The notes under the pieces: generated by a model
What the model was told of the DNA's origin: nothing
What the model saw: only the letters and a program-made list of their open reading frames with translations
The model's database searches: none
Program-made: the position numbers and the translations under genes
In this document: one piece after another, positions 18,095 to 26,467 of the stretch
Layout of the letters: the number at the start of each line of letters is the position of its first letter
How positions within the stretch are numbered: position 1 is the stretch's first letter
Source: Falsihalocynthiibacter halioticoli
GTDB lineage: Bacteria; Pseudomonadota; Alphaproteobacteria; Rhodobacterales; Rhodobacteraceae
Direction of reading: 5' to 3'
Assembly: GCF_025802015.1 (NCBI RefSeq)
Contig: NZ_JAOYFC010000005.1
Span: 8,139-72,138, forward strand
Length of the DNA stretch: 64,000 nt

Positions 18095-19195
18095 ATGCCC
18101 TTTAAGGAAGCAGTTTCTGACCTTGTTGCGAGAGTGCAAGGTTGGCTTTCATCCGCGGACCAGATTGGGGTTCTCATCGCGATTGTTTTTGTTGCGATTG
18201 TTATCTGGCTACGCAAGCCGTTGGCCAAAATGGTTGTTGGGGCGTTGGATAGTTTAATGACCCGCCTTGCCGTAGGCCTATCGGATGAAACGAAAGCCGA
18301 GTTAACGGTACCAACGTCGATCTTGATCGCGACTTTATCAATCTTTCTGGCGTTGGATGTTTTGCAACTTCCTGAGTTTGCAGATGGTCTCGTGCGTCGC
18401 GTCCTGACATCCATCGCCGTTTTGGCCGTGTTTGCTGGCTGGTATAATCTATGCGGCCCCTTTGTTTCTCTTCTGAGCGGCGAAACACGCTTAGGCGTGA
18501 AAATGGAAAGTGGTTGGATGGAGCGGGTAGCCCGTTTTGGGGTCGTTTTGTTCGGGATCACAGCACTGTTGACCGTCTGGGAAGTGGACATTTCATCTGC
18601 TTTGACGGGCGTCGGTGTTTTGGGCGCAGGGCTGGCAATTGCGACACAGGATCTTATCCGAAATCTGGTCGCCGGTATGAACAACATCAGTGAAAAGAGG
18701 TTTTCTGTTGGGGATGTGGTTCAGATCGAAGGGGTTTTTGTCGGCACCGTTGAACAAATTGACCTGAGGTCGACATTGCTTCGGGGCTTTGACCAAATTC
18801 CAAGATACATTCCCAACTCGGAACTCGCCAACGCGGTGGTGCTGAATTACTCGCAGCGACGCAATCGTCGTGTAAAACTGAGCATACCTTTGGTTTTAGC
18901 GACGACCCAAGCTCAGATTTTGGAGTTCTGCGACACCTTGAGAAAGCACTTGAAAGAAAGCGGTGACTTTGACGTTTCTGAGGATGCGCCGCAGTATGTG
19001 CACGTCGAAGGCCTGTCGGACAGTGCAGTCCTCGTGATGTTCTATGCTTGGACAAACGATCCCGATTACGCAAACTTTCTGGAAGTAACCGAGCGTCTGA
19101 CCCTGAAGATTATGGAGCTGGCGAGTGCTTGCGATACTGCACTCGCCTACCCGACGCAAACGCTGAACATGCCGGACAGTACATCCGACCTGTAA
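18095..19195 (+). CDS. MscS-family mechanosensitive channel
   Basis: The 366-aa protein has several N-terminal transmembrane helices and the MscS pore-lining helix and beta domain: LGAGLAIATQDLIRNLVAGM, then FSVGDVVQIEGVFVGTVEQI and YIPNSELANAVVLNYSQRRN. The C-terminal alpha/beta domain ends around residue 350. Such channels open under membrane tension and release solutes after hypo-osmotic shock. It is divergent from the cardiolipin synthase with a 283-bp gap, and its stop is 14 bp from the convergent holin-X-like gene. Confidence 0.92.
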   Translation: MPFKEAVSDLVARVQGWLSSADQIGVLIAIVFVAIVIWLRKPLAKMVVGALDSLMTRLAVGLSDETKAELTVPTSILIATLSIFLALDVLQLPEFADGLVRRVLTSIAVLAVFAGWYNLCGPFVSLLSGETRLGVKMESGWMERVARFGVVLFGITALLTVWEVDISSALTGVGVLGAGLAIATQDLIRNLVAGMNNISEKRFSVGDVVQIEGVFVGTVEQIDLRSTLLRGFDQIPRYIPNSELANAVVLNYSQRRNRRVKLSIPLVLATTQAQILEFCDTLRKHLKESGDFDVSEDAPQYVHVEGLSDSAVLVMFYAWTNDPDYANFLEVTERLTLKIMELASACDTALAYPTQTLNMPDSTSDL

Positions 19196-19209
19196 CTCTG
19201 GTCTTCAGA

Positions 19210-19671
19210 TCAGCTCTTCAGGTTCTTGATCACGGCCTTGGCAACAGTCCCGGCAACTCCAGGAGCAATCGCGCCAAACGGATCGCTCGCCATTTTCTTG
19301 ACAGCGTCGGCCGTTGCCTTCGCCTCACCAGCAAATCCGCGCATTTCGGCTTCAATATCTTCCAGTGCCATGTCGCGCACTTCTGTGACGGGGGCGGTTT
19401 CCTGTTCAACATTGGATTTGTTCGCCAATGACACCAACAGTACCGCCAGCGCCATATTGACGAGCGCTACAATCAAAGCCGCCGAGGGTTGGGGCATGGT
19501 TTGTGACAAAGCCAGATAGGCTGATACGTTTAGCATAATCAGGCCGACACCTGCGGCAATTCCGGCGGCCGCCATCAACCCGGTTTGGCGCCGAAGAACT
19601 GCAAGATGACGCTGGGCGATCAGGCGCTCTGCGCGCAGCACGATAGAGATGTTTCTAGAAATACGGTTCAT
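19210..19671 (-). CDS. Holin-X-like (phage holin family III) membrane protein
   Basis: The 153-aa protein has a basic N-terminal amphipathic stretch, two hydrophobic segments (about residues 30-55 and 65-85) and a charged, Ala-rich tail. This is the plan of the putative holin-superfamily III (holin-X) proteins that are widespread in bacterial genomes, often in stress clusters and outside phages. It lies 10 bp downstream of the small coiled-coil/TM gene on the same strand. Nothing here suggests a prophage. Confidence 0.7.
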   Translation of the reverse strand: MNRISRNISIVLRAERLIAQRHLAVLRRQTGLMAAAGIAAGVGLIMLNVSAYLALSQTMPQPSAALIVALVNMALAVLLVSLANKSNVEQETAPVTEVRDMALEDIEAEMRGFAGEAKATADAVKKMASDPFGAIAPGVAGTVAKAVIKNLKS

Positions 19672-19681
19672 AATTTGGTTC

Positions 19682-19951
19682 CTATCTTGCGCGGCCAGCT
19701 AAAAAGCCAATAGCGAAAGCGCCGAGCGCGATGAGCAGCTGCTGTTTGTGGGGCAGGTCATGAAGTTCAGCCATGATTTCAGAAACTTCTTTATCCCAAT
19801 CCATTTGGTTACTAGGCGTTTCCGCCTTATCCTTGTCTGGCAGCGCTTCGACGTCTTCATCTTCGCGTGCTTCTTCCTGTTGCGAAGAGCGTTCCGCAAG
19901 CTTTCTCCTGAGGTCCAGAAGCTCTGCTTCCAGTTCCGCTTTGGTCGCCAT
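19682..19951 (-). CDS. Small coiled-coil protein with C-terminal membrane helix
   Basis: The 89-aa product starts at the ATG at 19951 behind GAGGGG. The N-terminal 40 residues are a coiled coil (KAELEAELLDLRRKLAERSS), then an acidic linker, then a single hydrophobic segment near the end (LLIALGAFAIGFLAGR). This is the ElaB/YqjD/DUF883-like plan of tail-anchored proteins. It lies between the holin-X-like gene (10 bp) and the second AI-2E gene (43 bp), and the three read as one operon. Confidence 0.75.
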   Translation of the reverse strand: MATKAELEAELLDLRRKLAERSSQQEEAREDEDVEALPDKDKAETPSNQMDWDKEVSEIMAELHDLPHKQQLLIALGAFAIGFLAGRAR

Positions 19952-19994
19952 AAATCCCCTCTTTCTAAGCCTTAATACATAAAGTCCGGCATTC

Positions 19995-21119
19995 TTATCT
20001 GCTTGCTTCGCGGTCTGTGTCACTCGGCACATCATCCAACAAATTACCGTCGCCTGACATGAGAATGGCAATGGTTCGTGTTGCCGGGATATGAGACATC
20101 ACTATTAAAAAACAAACTGTTATAGGCACACTCAAGAGCGCTCCTGCCATGCCCCAAATGGCCGTCCAAAACGTCAAAGCCAGGATGACCATCAGGGGCG
20201 ATAAATTCAAAGAGCGCCCAGTCAAGGCAGGTTCAAGAATGTTGCCGACCACAAATTGAACCCCGCCACATCCACAAAGAATAATCAAAAACGGTGTGAC
20301 TGTATCGAACTGTACCAAAGCGACCAAAGCCGGCACTGCAACACCGAGAATGGAGCCAATTGTCGGTATGAAATTCAACATAAAGGCCAAAACAGCCCAG
20401 GTTTCTGCAAAATCCAATCCAACCGGTTTCATAAAGGCATAGCTGCCAAGGCCCGTAATCAGGCTCACGAGCGATTTGATACCGACGTAGCGCTGGAGGC
20501 TGACTGACACGCTGCTCAGAATTTTGCGCAACTTTTCCCGAAACTCGGCATCTCGTGCCACAAGCTCCAGCTTTTTGTTCATTGGGGCACGCTCGACCAT
20601 CATGAAGGGAAGGTAGAGCAACACCAGAAACAGCGCGCTTAGAAAGGCCCCTGCTGAAGAAATAGCGCCACTAGCCAAGGCAGAGATATCAAGGTCGGAC
20701 AGGGCGCTTTCGGCGGCCGCGTAATTTTTGTCCCCGACCAGGGCAACAACACGGCTCAGAATTTGAGAGAAACGCTGCTCGTATCTGGGAAATGCTTCAG
20801 CGACGTCACCGGCTTGATTTGAAAGAATGGAGAGCACTCCAAGAAGGCCTAGGCTGACGATACCCAAGGAAATGATGTGGGCAAGCCAGCTGGGCATTCT
20901 GATCGAGCCGATCTTCAGAAGGCTCACTCTGTCGACAATTGCAGTAATGAGGACGAAAAGGAGAAGCGCCAGTGCAAGCGGTATCAAAATACTGGCAGCA
21001 TACGCGAGACCGGCAATCAAAAGGAAAGTGATCACGATAATCTGAGTCCAGAAGGTTAGCCCAAAACGACTGCTGCCGGAGAGTTGATCGGTTTTTTGAG
21101 GTTCGTTTTTCAAATCCAC
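19995..21119 (-). CDS. AI-2E family transporter, copy 2
   Basis: The 374-aa protein starts at a GTG and has about seven hydrophobic segments in the AI-2E family order. The conserved C-terminal block GNILEPALTGRSLNLSPLMV is present, followed by FWTAIWGMAGALLSVPI. It differs clearly from the copy at 15052, which suggests distinct substrates rather than a recent duplication. It heads a minus-strand operon with the two small membrane proteins downstream. Confidence 0.85.
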   Translation of the reverse strand: MDLKNEPQKTDQLSGSSRFGLTFWTQIIVITFLLIAGLAYAASILIPLALALLLFVLITAIVDRVSLLKIGSIRMPSWLAHIISLGIVSLGLLGVLSILSNQAGDVAEAFPRYEQRFSQILSRVVALVGDKNYAAAESALSDLDISALASGAISSAGAFLSALFLVLLYLPFMMVERAPMNKKLELVARDAEFREKLRKILSSVSVSLQRYVGIKSLVSLITGLGSYAFMKPVGLDFAETWAVLAFMLNFIPTIGSILGVAVPALVALVQFDTVTPFLIILCGCGGVQFVVGNILEPALTGRSLNLSPLMVILALTFWTAIWGMAGALLSVPITVCFLIVMSHIPATRTIAILMSGDGNLLDDVPSDTDREASR

Positions 21120-21262
21120 TTCAACACGCCCTTAGCTGTTTTACTGAAGGGTTAAAATCAACAAAAACTCGCGCACCAAGTGTATTCTTGAGTTGTTTCC
21201 CATCGGGACCAATAGTCATCAAAATACGACAAAAAGCAAAGTGAAGTTTAAGATAAATTATT

Positions 21263-21451
21263 AGCCAGGTATTTACCACAAAAGGCTTCGGCTTCATTGC
21301 CCCTGAAACAGGTGGCAAAGATGTGTTTTTACACATCTCTGCACTCGAGAAGTCTGGAATGACTTCCCTGAATGACAATCAGAAAGTGACCTTCGACGTC
21401 GAGGCCGGCCGCGACGGCCGCGAAAGCGCAATCAATATCGCGCTTGCCTGA
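21263..21451 (+). pseudogene. Cold-shock protein gene lacking its start (CspA family)
   Basis: The frame reads SQVFTTKGFGFIAPETGGKD, then VFLHISALEKSGM and on to ESAINIALA and a stop at 21451. RNP1 (KGFGFI) and RNP2 (VFLHIS) of the CspA fold are intact. The usual first residues (M-x-x-GTVKWFN) are absent: a TAA lies in frame at about 21254-21256 and there is no ATG, GTG or TTG before the motif. It looks like a 5'-truncated copy, perhaps cut when the adjacent mobile segment inserted. A GC-rich hairpin (21462-21482) follows. A cold-shock gene starting at a non-standard codon cannot be fully excluded. Confidence 0.75.
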
Positions 21452-21597
21452 TTTTTTTAGTGGGCGCTCCTTGGGGGCGCCCCTTCGCCAGACGGCCACT
21501 TTTCAGATTCTACCTCTGCCTAAAACAGCAGTTCTATTGCCCGGATAGGCAATCGTCGTTCTGGATGTGAGAATTGTTATCCTCAGGAGACCAGCCG

Positions 21598-22278
21598 ATG
21601 TCAGATTACACAACGCCAAACAGATCAGGCGCGGGACGTGACCTCTTCAAGAAGATGTCAAAAAAACCGAAGGTAAAGGACACCGGGAAAAAGGCCTCTA
21701 TGCCGATCCGCGTGGGCACCTATGGCAGATATCAGATCAAGTCCGGTTATGTCGCGGGCGTATACACGGCCCGGGCCTTCCCACAGCCACCGACAAAGTC
21801 CCGTGGTTTGATTGCCGAGGCAACGGGTGAGTCCGAAGAGGCCGCAATCGCCGCGTTGCATTCTGCCATAGATGCGCGTGAAACCCGCAGAAGCGATGAC
21901 CGCAGGACAGATCCCAACACTGGGAGACAGGTACCAACATCCGACGAATACGTTGAAGCCCTCAACACAATAAATCTGACAACACCACAGCGGGCCATGA
22001 TGATGGCGTTATCGCAGGCGGAAGCAGACGGGCTGACAGAGGAGAGGGTCGCGAATGCGGGCAGCTACAAATCCACTGCCTCAGCCAAAAAAGCGCTAGC
22101 AAGCGCGGGTCGAATGATTGCTGGATTTCTGTCTTTAGAGGCAGGTTCCAAGGTACCTTTAACGAGTTTGGATGGAGTTGCACTGATTGGGTTTCGCGGT
22201 GATCCCGGACCCGAACAGAAGCTAGGGAACTGGATAATGCACTCCGAACTTTGCGTCGCCATCCGTATCGCAACTTAA
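21598..22278 (+). CDS. Hypothetical protein
   Basis: The 226-aa protein starts at the ATG at 21598 with CAGGAGA before it. The N-terminus is basic, followed by a domain with RVGTYGRYQIKSGYVAGVYT, a Ser/Thr/Arg-rich middle and a helical stretch (QRAMMMALSQAEADGLTEER). The pattern is reminiscent of the small DUFs carried by mobile elements next to integrases, but I recognise no family. It lies directly beside the broken integrase, towards which it is convergent. Confidence 0.6.
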   Translation: MSDYTTPNRSGAGRDLFKKMSKKPKVKDTGKKASMPIRVGTYGRYQIKSGYVAGVYTARAFPQPPTKSRGLIAEATGESEEAAIAALHSAIDARETRRSDDRRTDPNTGRQVPTSDEYVEALNTINLTTPQRAMMMALSQAEADGLTEERVANAGSYKSTASAKKALASAGRMIAGFLSLEAGSKVPLTSLDGVALIGFRGDPGPEQKLGNWIMHSELCVAIRIAT

Positions 22279-22392
22279 GCCAATAGGGTTAGCCGTCAGA
22301 GTGATTGCCCACTTAGAGTTGGTAGCCACTTCAACCGAACTGATCTTGTCCGGTATGGCAAAGGCGAGCGGCATCAGCCGCTCACCCAATGC

Positions 22393-23024
22393 CTAAAGGT
22401 CAATATTCTCGGCGATGCTCAGCGCATCTTCGAGTTCAACTCCCAAGTAGCGCACCGTGCTGTCGACCTTTGTGTGTCCTAGCAAGAGCTGAACTGCGCG
22501 CAGGTTACCTGTTTTTCGATAGATCTCAGCAGCTTTGTTTCGGCGAAGCGAATGCGTTCCGTATCCGCTTGGGTCCAGACCAATCGACGACACCCAATCG
22601 TGCACCAACCGGCCATATTGACGGATTGAGGTATGCGGTCGATCGTGGAAGCGGCTGGGAAACATGAACGAGCAGGCCAACATCTCGGGTGACTTGACCC
22701 AAGCCAAGACAGTTTCCCTTGTGTTTTCCGTCAGTTCAAACTGAACAGGCCGCTTGGTTTTGCTCTGAATGACCGAAACACATTCTCGGACGCGATCTTC
22801 TTTGACCAGATCGACCACAGAGAGCCTGACCAGATCACATCCACGTAGCTTGCTGTCGATGGCAACGTTAAATAGCGCCAGATCGCGAAGGTTGTTCGCC
22901 AGTTCCAGTCGCGCTCGGATGGCCCAAACCTGTTTTGGTAGCAGCGGTCGTTTTGGCCGATGATCCGCCCCTTGTTCCAGGCTTTACGTTTCGGGGTGAC
23001 CGCAGGAAGTAGGACACGAGGCAT
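22393..23024 (-). pseudogene. Tyrosine recombinase/integrase with a frameshift
   Basis: The gene begins at an ATG (23024) behind AGGAGG and reads MPRVLLPAVTPKRKAWNKGR correctly for about 24 codons. At the run TTTT on the plus strand (22951-22954) one base is missing. Restoring it lets the frame continue KRPLLPKQVWAIRARLELAN into the catalytic part. The downstream frame keeps the Arg of LRGCDL, HSLRR (HxxR), LLGH and the Tyr of TVRYLG, so the catalytic residues are intact. Total length would be about 210 aa, a short integrase class. A weak hairpin (22366-22383) follows. A sequencing error in the short homopolymer is possible; otherwise the enzyme is dead. Confidence 0.85.
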
Positions 23025-23370
23025 GATTTGCCCTCCTTGCCGCCCTCCGAACCCAAGCATCAGCACCGCGCTGACGTTGGAATGCTACTCGCAAACCTGA
23101 TTGCATCTGACCTGCCACCCGTATGTTTTTGCTCCAAACCTACAAGCAGCCCGAATGAATGGCCGGGTTCACCGCCGCCTTGCCGCGCTGAAATCTAAGC
23201 GCCTGCAGCAATTTCCGTGCTGCGAGCGCGCGCAGCGAGGAATCAAGACTTCTGCTGTGGGCTCTTTCGTTGAATCCGCCGCGCTATGCGCGAACGGCCG
23301 CTTTACCGAAAACGCTGAGAGAGTCATTTCGCCCCGTCCCGCAAAGGACCCCAATGACGCGGGAATGTAG
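23025..23370. other. Gene-free stretch between the integrase and the defence operon
   Basis: I see no credible coding frame here on either strand. The sequence contains the leader of the broken integrase and, on the other side, the end of the small minus-strand gene at 23371. An att site for the integrase could lie here but I cannot recognise one without a second copy. Confidence 0.5.
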
Positions 23371-23547
23371 TCAACGAGACGGCTGTGGAGCCTGCGGCAC
23401 TCGTGCGCACCAATAAGGTGGCTCGCGATCTTCGGCTTCACCTGGCTCATACCAGGTGTGTCCGGTCCACATCCAAACTTCCCAGTCATCGCCCGGGTTG
23501 CGGACAATGTAGAAGTATCCTGGCGCATCTTCTCGACCGCTATACAT
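23371..23547 (-). CDS. Small acidic, Trp-rich hypothetical protein
   Basis: The 58-aa frame begins at the ATG at 23547, 9 bases after GAGGTGA, and lies 12 bp after the stop of the ABC ATPase gene, so it is probably the last gene of the same operon. The product is rich in Trp, Tyr, Asp and Pro (YIVRNPGDDWEVWMWTGHTW) and looks like a small beta fold. No family recognised. It could be an accessory part of the defence operon or a passenger. Confidence 0.6.
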   Translation of the reverse strand: MYSGREDAPGYFYIVRNPGDDWEVWMWTGHTWYEPGEAEDREPPYWCARVPQAPQPSR

Positions 23548-23559
23548 TAAATCACCTCG

Positions 23560-25317
23560 TCAAAACCGAACACCGAAGAGGCCACCCGTCTCTTCCTCGT
23601 CGAAAAGTCGCGTGGGGTTTACATGCTTCCACACGTCGAAGTCATCCTGAAAGCCGTCTTGCGGCAAAGCATCAGAGTTCATCGTAACGATGTACTGGAA
23701 CCCGACACGTTCGGCATGTTCGGCTCCGAGCTGAAGTGCTTTCGCGACCTGTCGCTCATCAACACCATCAAAGAGGTGGCTATCATGGATCAGAAAACCC
23801 GGACCCAGCCCTCTTTTCGTCGCCAGTTCTGACAGCATCAGATCGAAGCAGAAAATCTGCATGTTGTTGATGCCTTTGCTGCGCTGTGCATCAATCGTCA
23901 CGTCGAACGTGGGTCCGTTGTCGGTGGCACCGATTTCGAGGTTACCCGCCTGCTCATAAAGAGCGTTTGAGAGGTCTTCGAATACGAGGATCGCTTCCTC
24001 AACGATCCCGCTTCTCTCGTGCAAGTCGGATTGCAGCGCTTGCTGTAGGCGGGCGCGCTCGATGTCGAGTTGAACCTGAGTGCTTTCGATCCGCTCAGCG
24101 ATTTCCAGCTGCTGGCGCAAAGCCTCTACATCAGCCTCAGACCGGCCCAGTTCTTCCTGCAATTTGGTGTAGTGATCCAGCGCACCGCCTGACTTGAGGA
24201 TGCCCATAATCTCCTGTCGGCGGCGATCCAACTCTGCCCGTTCTTCATTTCGCTCTTCAATCCGCTTCTCCGCAGATGATATTTCGCCCATCAGGTGCGC
24301 CTTCCGGTTTCTGACGATAGCTTCGTGAAACGCAGACACCTCCTCGAAACGCTTACCCACAGTCCCCGGCAAGACGACCCCGGCCTCTTTATAAACCTTT
24401 TCGACATTCGAGATGGCCGGTGGTTCTTCACTCTCAAGCGCTTTTGTCAGTTGCAGGATCAGGTCCCGATCAATGAGATTATCATTGTTCATCGTCGAGA
24501 TCGCTCGGGTGATCTCCGATGCCTCTTTTTCGAGGGCGGTATACTCCGGGACCACGTTAAAGGTTGCGATCAGCTGGCGTAGCCGGTCAGCCTTTCCCTG
24601 AGCAACCGTCAGACGAGTTCGAAACTGTGCGGAGCTTCCATAAAAGTCCCCAAGGCTGCCTTGTTTTGCCGCCTTGCGCAGCTCTTTCATGGCCTTCTCT
24701 TGATCGCGGGTTTCCTGAAATTGTTGCGAAATACTCGCGTCCAGGCCAAGAAGGTAAGAGATCGCAACCTGCTGGTCCCAGTTCTGTTGTTGCCCTGACT
24801 GTTGTGTCGGCTGAACAAATGCGCCACTCCCCTGTCGCCTCACAAAGTAAGAAAACAGGGAACGGAATGTCGGGCCGAACCGAGCCTTTGCGTCCTCATT
24901 CGTTGGCAGAGTGAAGAAGAGAGACCCCAAGACAAGTTTCCAGTTGGCTTGGGAAAGAACAAGATCACCGGTCTTCTCATCAAGGTCGGGCTTGATCGGC
25001 CAATGGTCAGTCTCGCCCTGTATCCGAATCCTGGAGGGTTTGGAGCCTGAGCGTGCAACAGTCATCACATGCCCGCCGATGTCCGCTTGGATTTCGAACG
25101 TATGGGGGGTCAGGGTGTCAGAGCGGAAAATGCTTTTCTTGTCCGCGTTGCTGCCAAATATGAAGTGAACCAGCTCGACAAAGCTCGACTTGCCAGCACC
25201 GTTGCGGGTCTGACGATCGGTTGCTTCGGCCCCCTTTTCGGCAAGGACGATATTGAGCCCCTGCCCGAACGTAAGGGACTTGAAGCTATCTAAGTCGCTG
25301 GTGATAGAATGGATCAT
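23560..25317 (-). CDS. SMC-like ABC ATPase (DUF2326-type), ABC-three-component system
   Basis: The 585-aa protein has the head-coil-head plan of a DUF2326 ABC ATPase. An N-terminal Walker A (NGAGKSSFVELVHFIFG) lies near residue 42, two long coiled-coil stretches (about residues 200-430) follow, and a C-terminal Walker B (GFLIHDSHLFDG) lies near residue 508. The ATG at 25317 overlaps the stop of the middle component by 4 bp. In ABC-three-component systems such ATPases sense foreign or damaged DNA and gate an effector. Here the effector candidate is the REase-like protein upstream. Assignment by architecture and neighbours; activity is inferred. Confidence 0.85.
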   Translation of the reverse strand: MIHSITSDLDSFKSLTFGQGLNIVLAEKGAEATDRQTRNGAGKSSFVELVHFIFGSNADKKSIFRSDTLTPHTFEIQADIGGHVMTVARSGSKPSRIRIQGETDHWPIKPDLDEKTGDLVLSQANWKLVLGSLFFTLPTNEDAKARFGPTFRSLFSYFVRRQGSGAFVQPTQQSGQQQNWDQQVAISYLLGLDASISQQFQETRDQEKAMKELRKAAKQGSLGDFYGSSAQFRTRLTVAQGKADRLRQLIATFNVVPEYTALEKEASEITRAISTMNNDNLIDRDLILQLTKALESEEPPAISNVEKVYKEAGVVLPGTVGKRFEEVSAFHEAIVRNRKAHLMGEISSAEKRIEERNEERAELDRRRQEIMGILKSGGALDHYTKLQEELGRSEADVEALRQQLEIAERIESTQVQLDIERARLQQALQSDLHERSGIVEEAILVFEDLSNALYEQAGNLEIGATDNGPTFDVTIDAQRSKGINNMQIFCFDLMLSELATKRGLGPGFLIHDSHLFDGVDERQVAKALQLGAEHAERVGFQYIVTMNSDALPQDGFQDDFDVWKHVNPTRLFDEEETGGLFGVRF

Positions 25318-25559
25318 GTCGCCGCTTTCCGTAGAAGGCCGTTCTCGAACGTGACGGCGTTCACCATGAAAAGCAGATTGAGGGCCAGAACGAACCAATC
25401 ATAGTTTATGGGCGCAGTGCCGACAGACTCGCCGCGTTGCTCGCGCACTTCGTCCCATACCTTCGAAACCGTCATCGGACGATTGAGGCAGGCGAGGACT
25501 TCTGCTCCAACCGTAAGCAGAGCGCGTTCAGGCCGGATATGTTTGGTCGGAAGAATCAT
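25314..25559 (-). CDS. ABC-three-component middle component
   Basis: The 81-aa protein overlaps both neighbours by 4 bp (ATGA type), the tight spacing expected for subunits made together. It begins MILPTKHIRPERALLTVGAE and has a winged-helix-like pattern (TVSKVWDEVREQRG, then FVLALNLLFMVNAVTF), which fits the short middle components of ABC-3C systems (the MC6 type as I remember it). Its job is probably to link the ATPase to the effector. The family assignment relies on position and overall shape. Confidence 0.75.
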   Translation of the reverse strand: MILPTKHIRPERALLTVGAEVLACLNRPMTVSKVWDEVREQRGESVGTAPINYDWFVLALNLLFMVNAVTFENGLLRKAAT

Positions 25560-26467
25560 ATTGCTGCACCCTCCTCAATATGATCCTCGAAAATGTCGCA
25601 GCGCTCGAAGAAATACGACATAACAGCGAGAACAGCGGCCTGATGTTCGGGGCTACCCGACATGCCCCCCGCAAACTGTTGGAGCTCTGCGAAAACGGCA
25701 TCGGGACTCGCGCCTTCGTCCCGGAGAGCTTGATAACGGTCTCTGAAACCTTGTGCGATCTCCTCGCCAAAGTTTGGAACTGGATACTGTTCGAAGAAGC
25801 GTTCGACCAGACGCTCTTGGCGACGCCCTACACGAAGCAGGCCGGCGGCGGCTTCAGAAAGGTCGTTTGCTTGCAATTTCGTGGCTGAGGGCGCCGTGAG
25901 CGGAGGATTATCGTCAGGCTCCATGCGCGGGATCGCGAGGATCACGGGTTGAAGCTCCATGAACTCCAACTGCGAAAGCGTCGTCTGCGTCGGAGCCGCA
26001 CCGAAAAGGTCCGTAAGCTGCGTTGGCGTTAGCGACATCACGACATCGAACAACTCGGCATAACCCATCGACCCAAGTTTCACGGTGGGGTTTGCAGCTT
26101 CCAAATCGACAAGTTGCTGCACGACATCGGCCGGAAGGCCGTCCATATCATTATGGACAAAGATCCATCTCGCCATCCGCGCACCCCAATGGCCGAGTGC
26201 GCCGTTGAAATCAGCATCGACCTTTGCCTGCATGGCATCGAGCTTAGTGCTGCGGGGTCCGTAGCACTGGAAGATGGTTTTGTCGCTTGCCCGGTAGCCA
26301 TCGCTCTTCCGGTCGCCCTTGTTTCCGTATGCACGTACAGGCTGAAAATCGCCGGGAAAGGCATGTCCCATGATCGCGGCGAACATGTCTTCGAATGCCT
26401 GCCCTTCGTTCTTCAGGAAGGCATTCTCAAATTTGATCTGGAAAATGAAGCGCTGAAGCTCGTCCAT
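25556..26467 (-). CDS. REase-like effector/adaptor of the ABC-three-component system
   Basis: The 303-aa protein has an N-terminal restriction-endonuclease-like region: FEDMFAAIMG, then YGNKGDRKSDGYRASDKTIF followed by QCYGP (residues about 20-75), a D...(D/E)xK/Q-type core. The C-terminal half (about 190-300) is helical and probably binds the middle component. The ATG at 26467 overlaps the recombinase stop (TGATG), and a GTG directly before it is an alternative start. In ABC-3C systems the third gene carries an effector domain that cuts nucleic acid when the ATPase is triggered. Nuclease activity is inferred. Confidence 0.75.
   Translation of the reverse strand: MDELQRFIFQIKFENAFLKNEGQAFEDMFAAIMGHAFPGDFQPVRAYGNKGDRKSDGYRASDKTIFQCYGPRSTKLDAMQAKVDADFNGALGHWGARMARWIFVHNDMDGLPADVVQQLVDLEAANPTVKLGSMGYAELFDVVMSLTPTQLTDLFGAAPTQTTLSQLEFMELQPVILAIPRMEPDDNPPLTAPSATKLQANDLSEAAAGLLRVGRRQERLVERFFEQYPVPNFGEEIAQGFRDRYQALRDEGASPDAVFAELQQFAGGMSGSPEHQAAVLAVMSYFFERCDIFEDHIEEGAAI

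Noticed and set aside
19210..19671. Prophage holin as evidence of a phage
   Set aside because: No other phage gene is nearby; holin-X-like proteins are common in bacterial stress clusters.
21121..21378. An 85-aa minus-strand frame over the cold-shock remnant
   Set aside because: The plus strand shows RNP1 and RNP2 of a cold-shock domain across the same bases, which is the better explanation.
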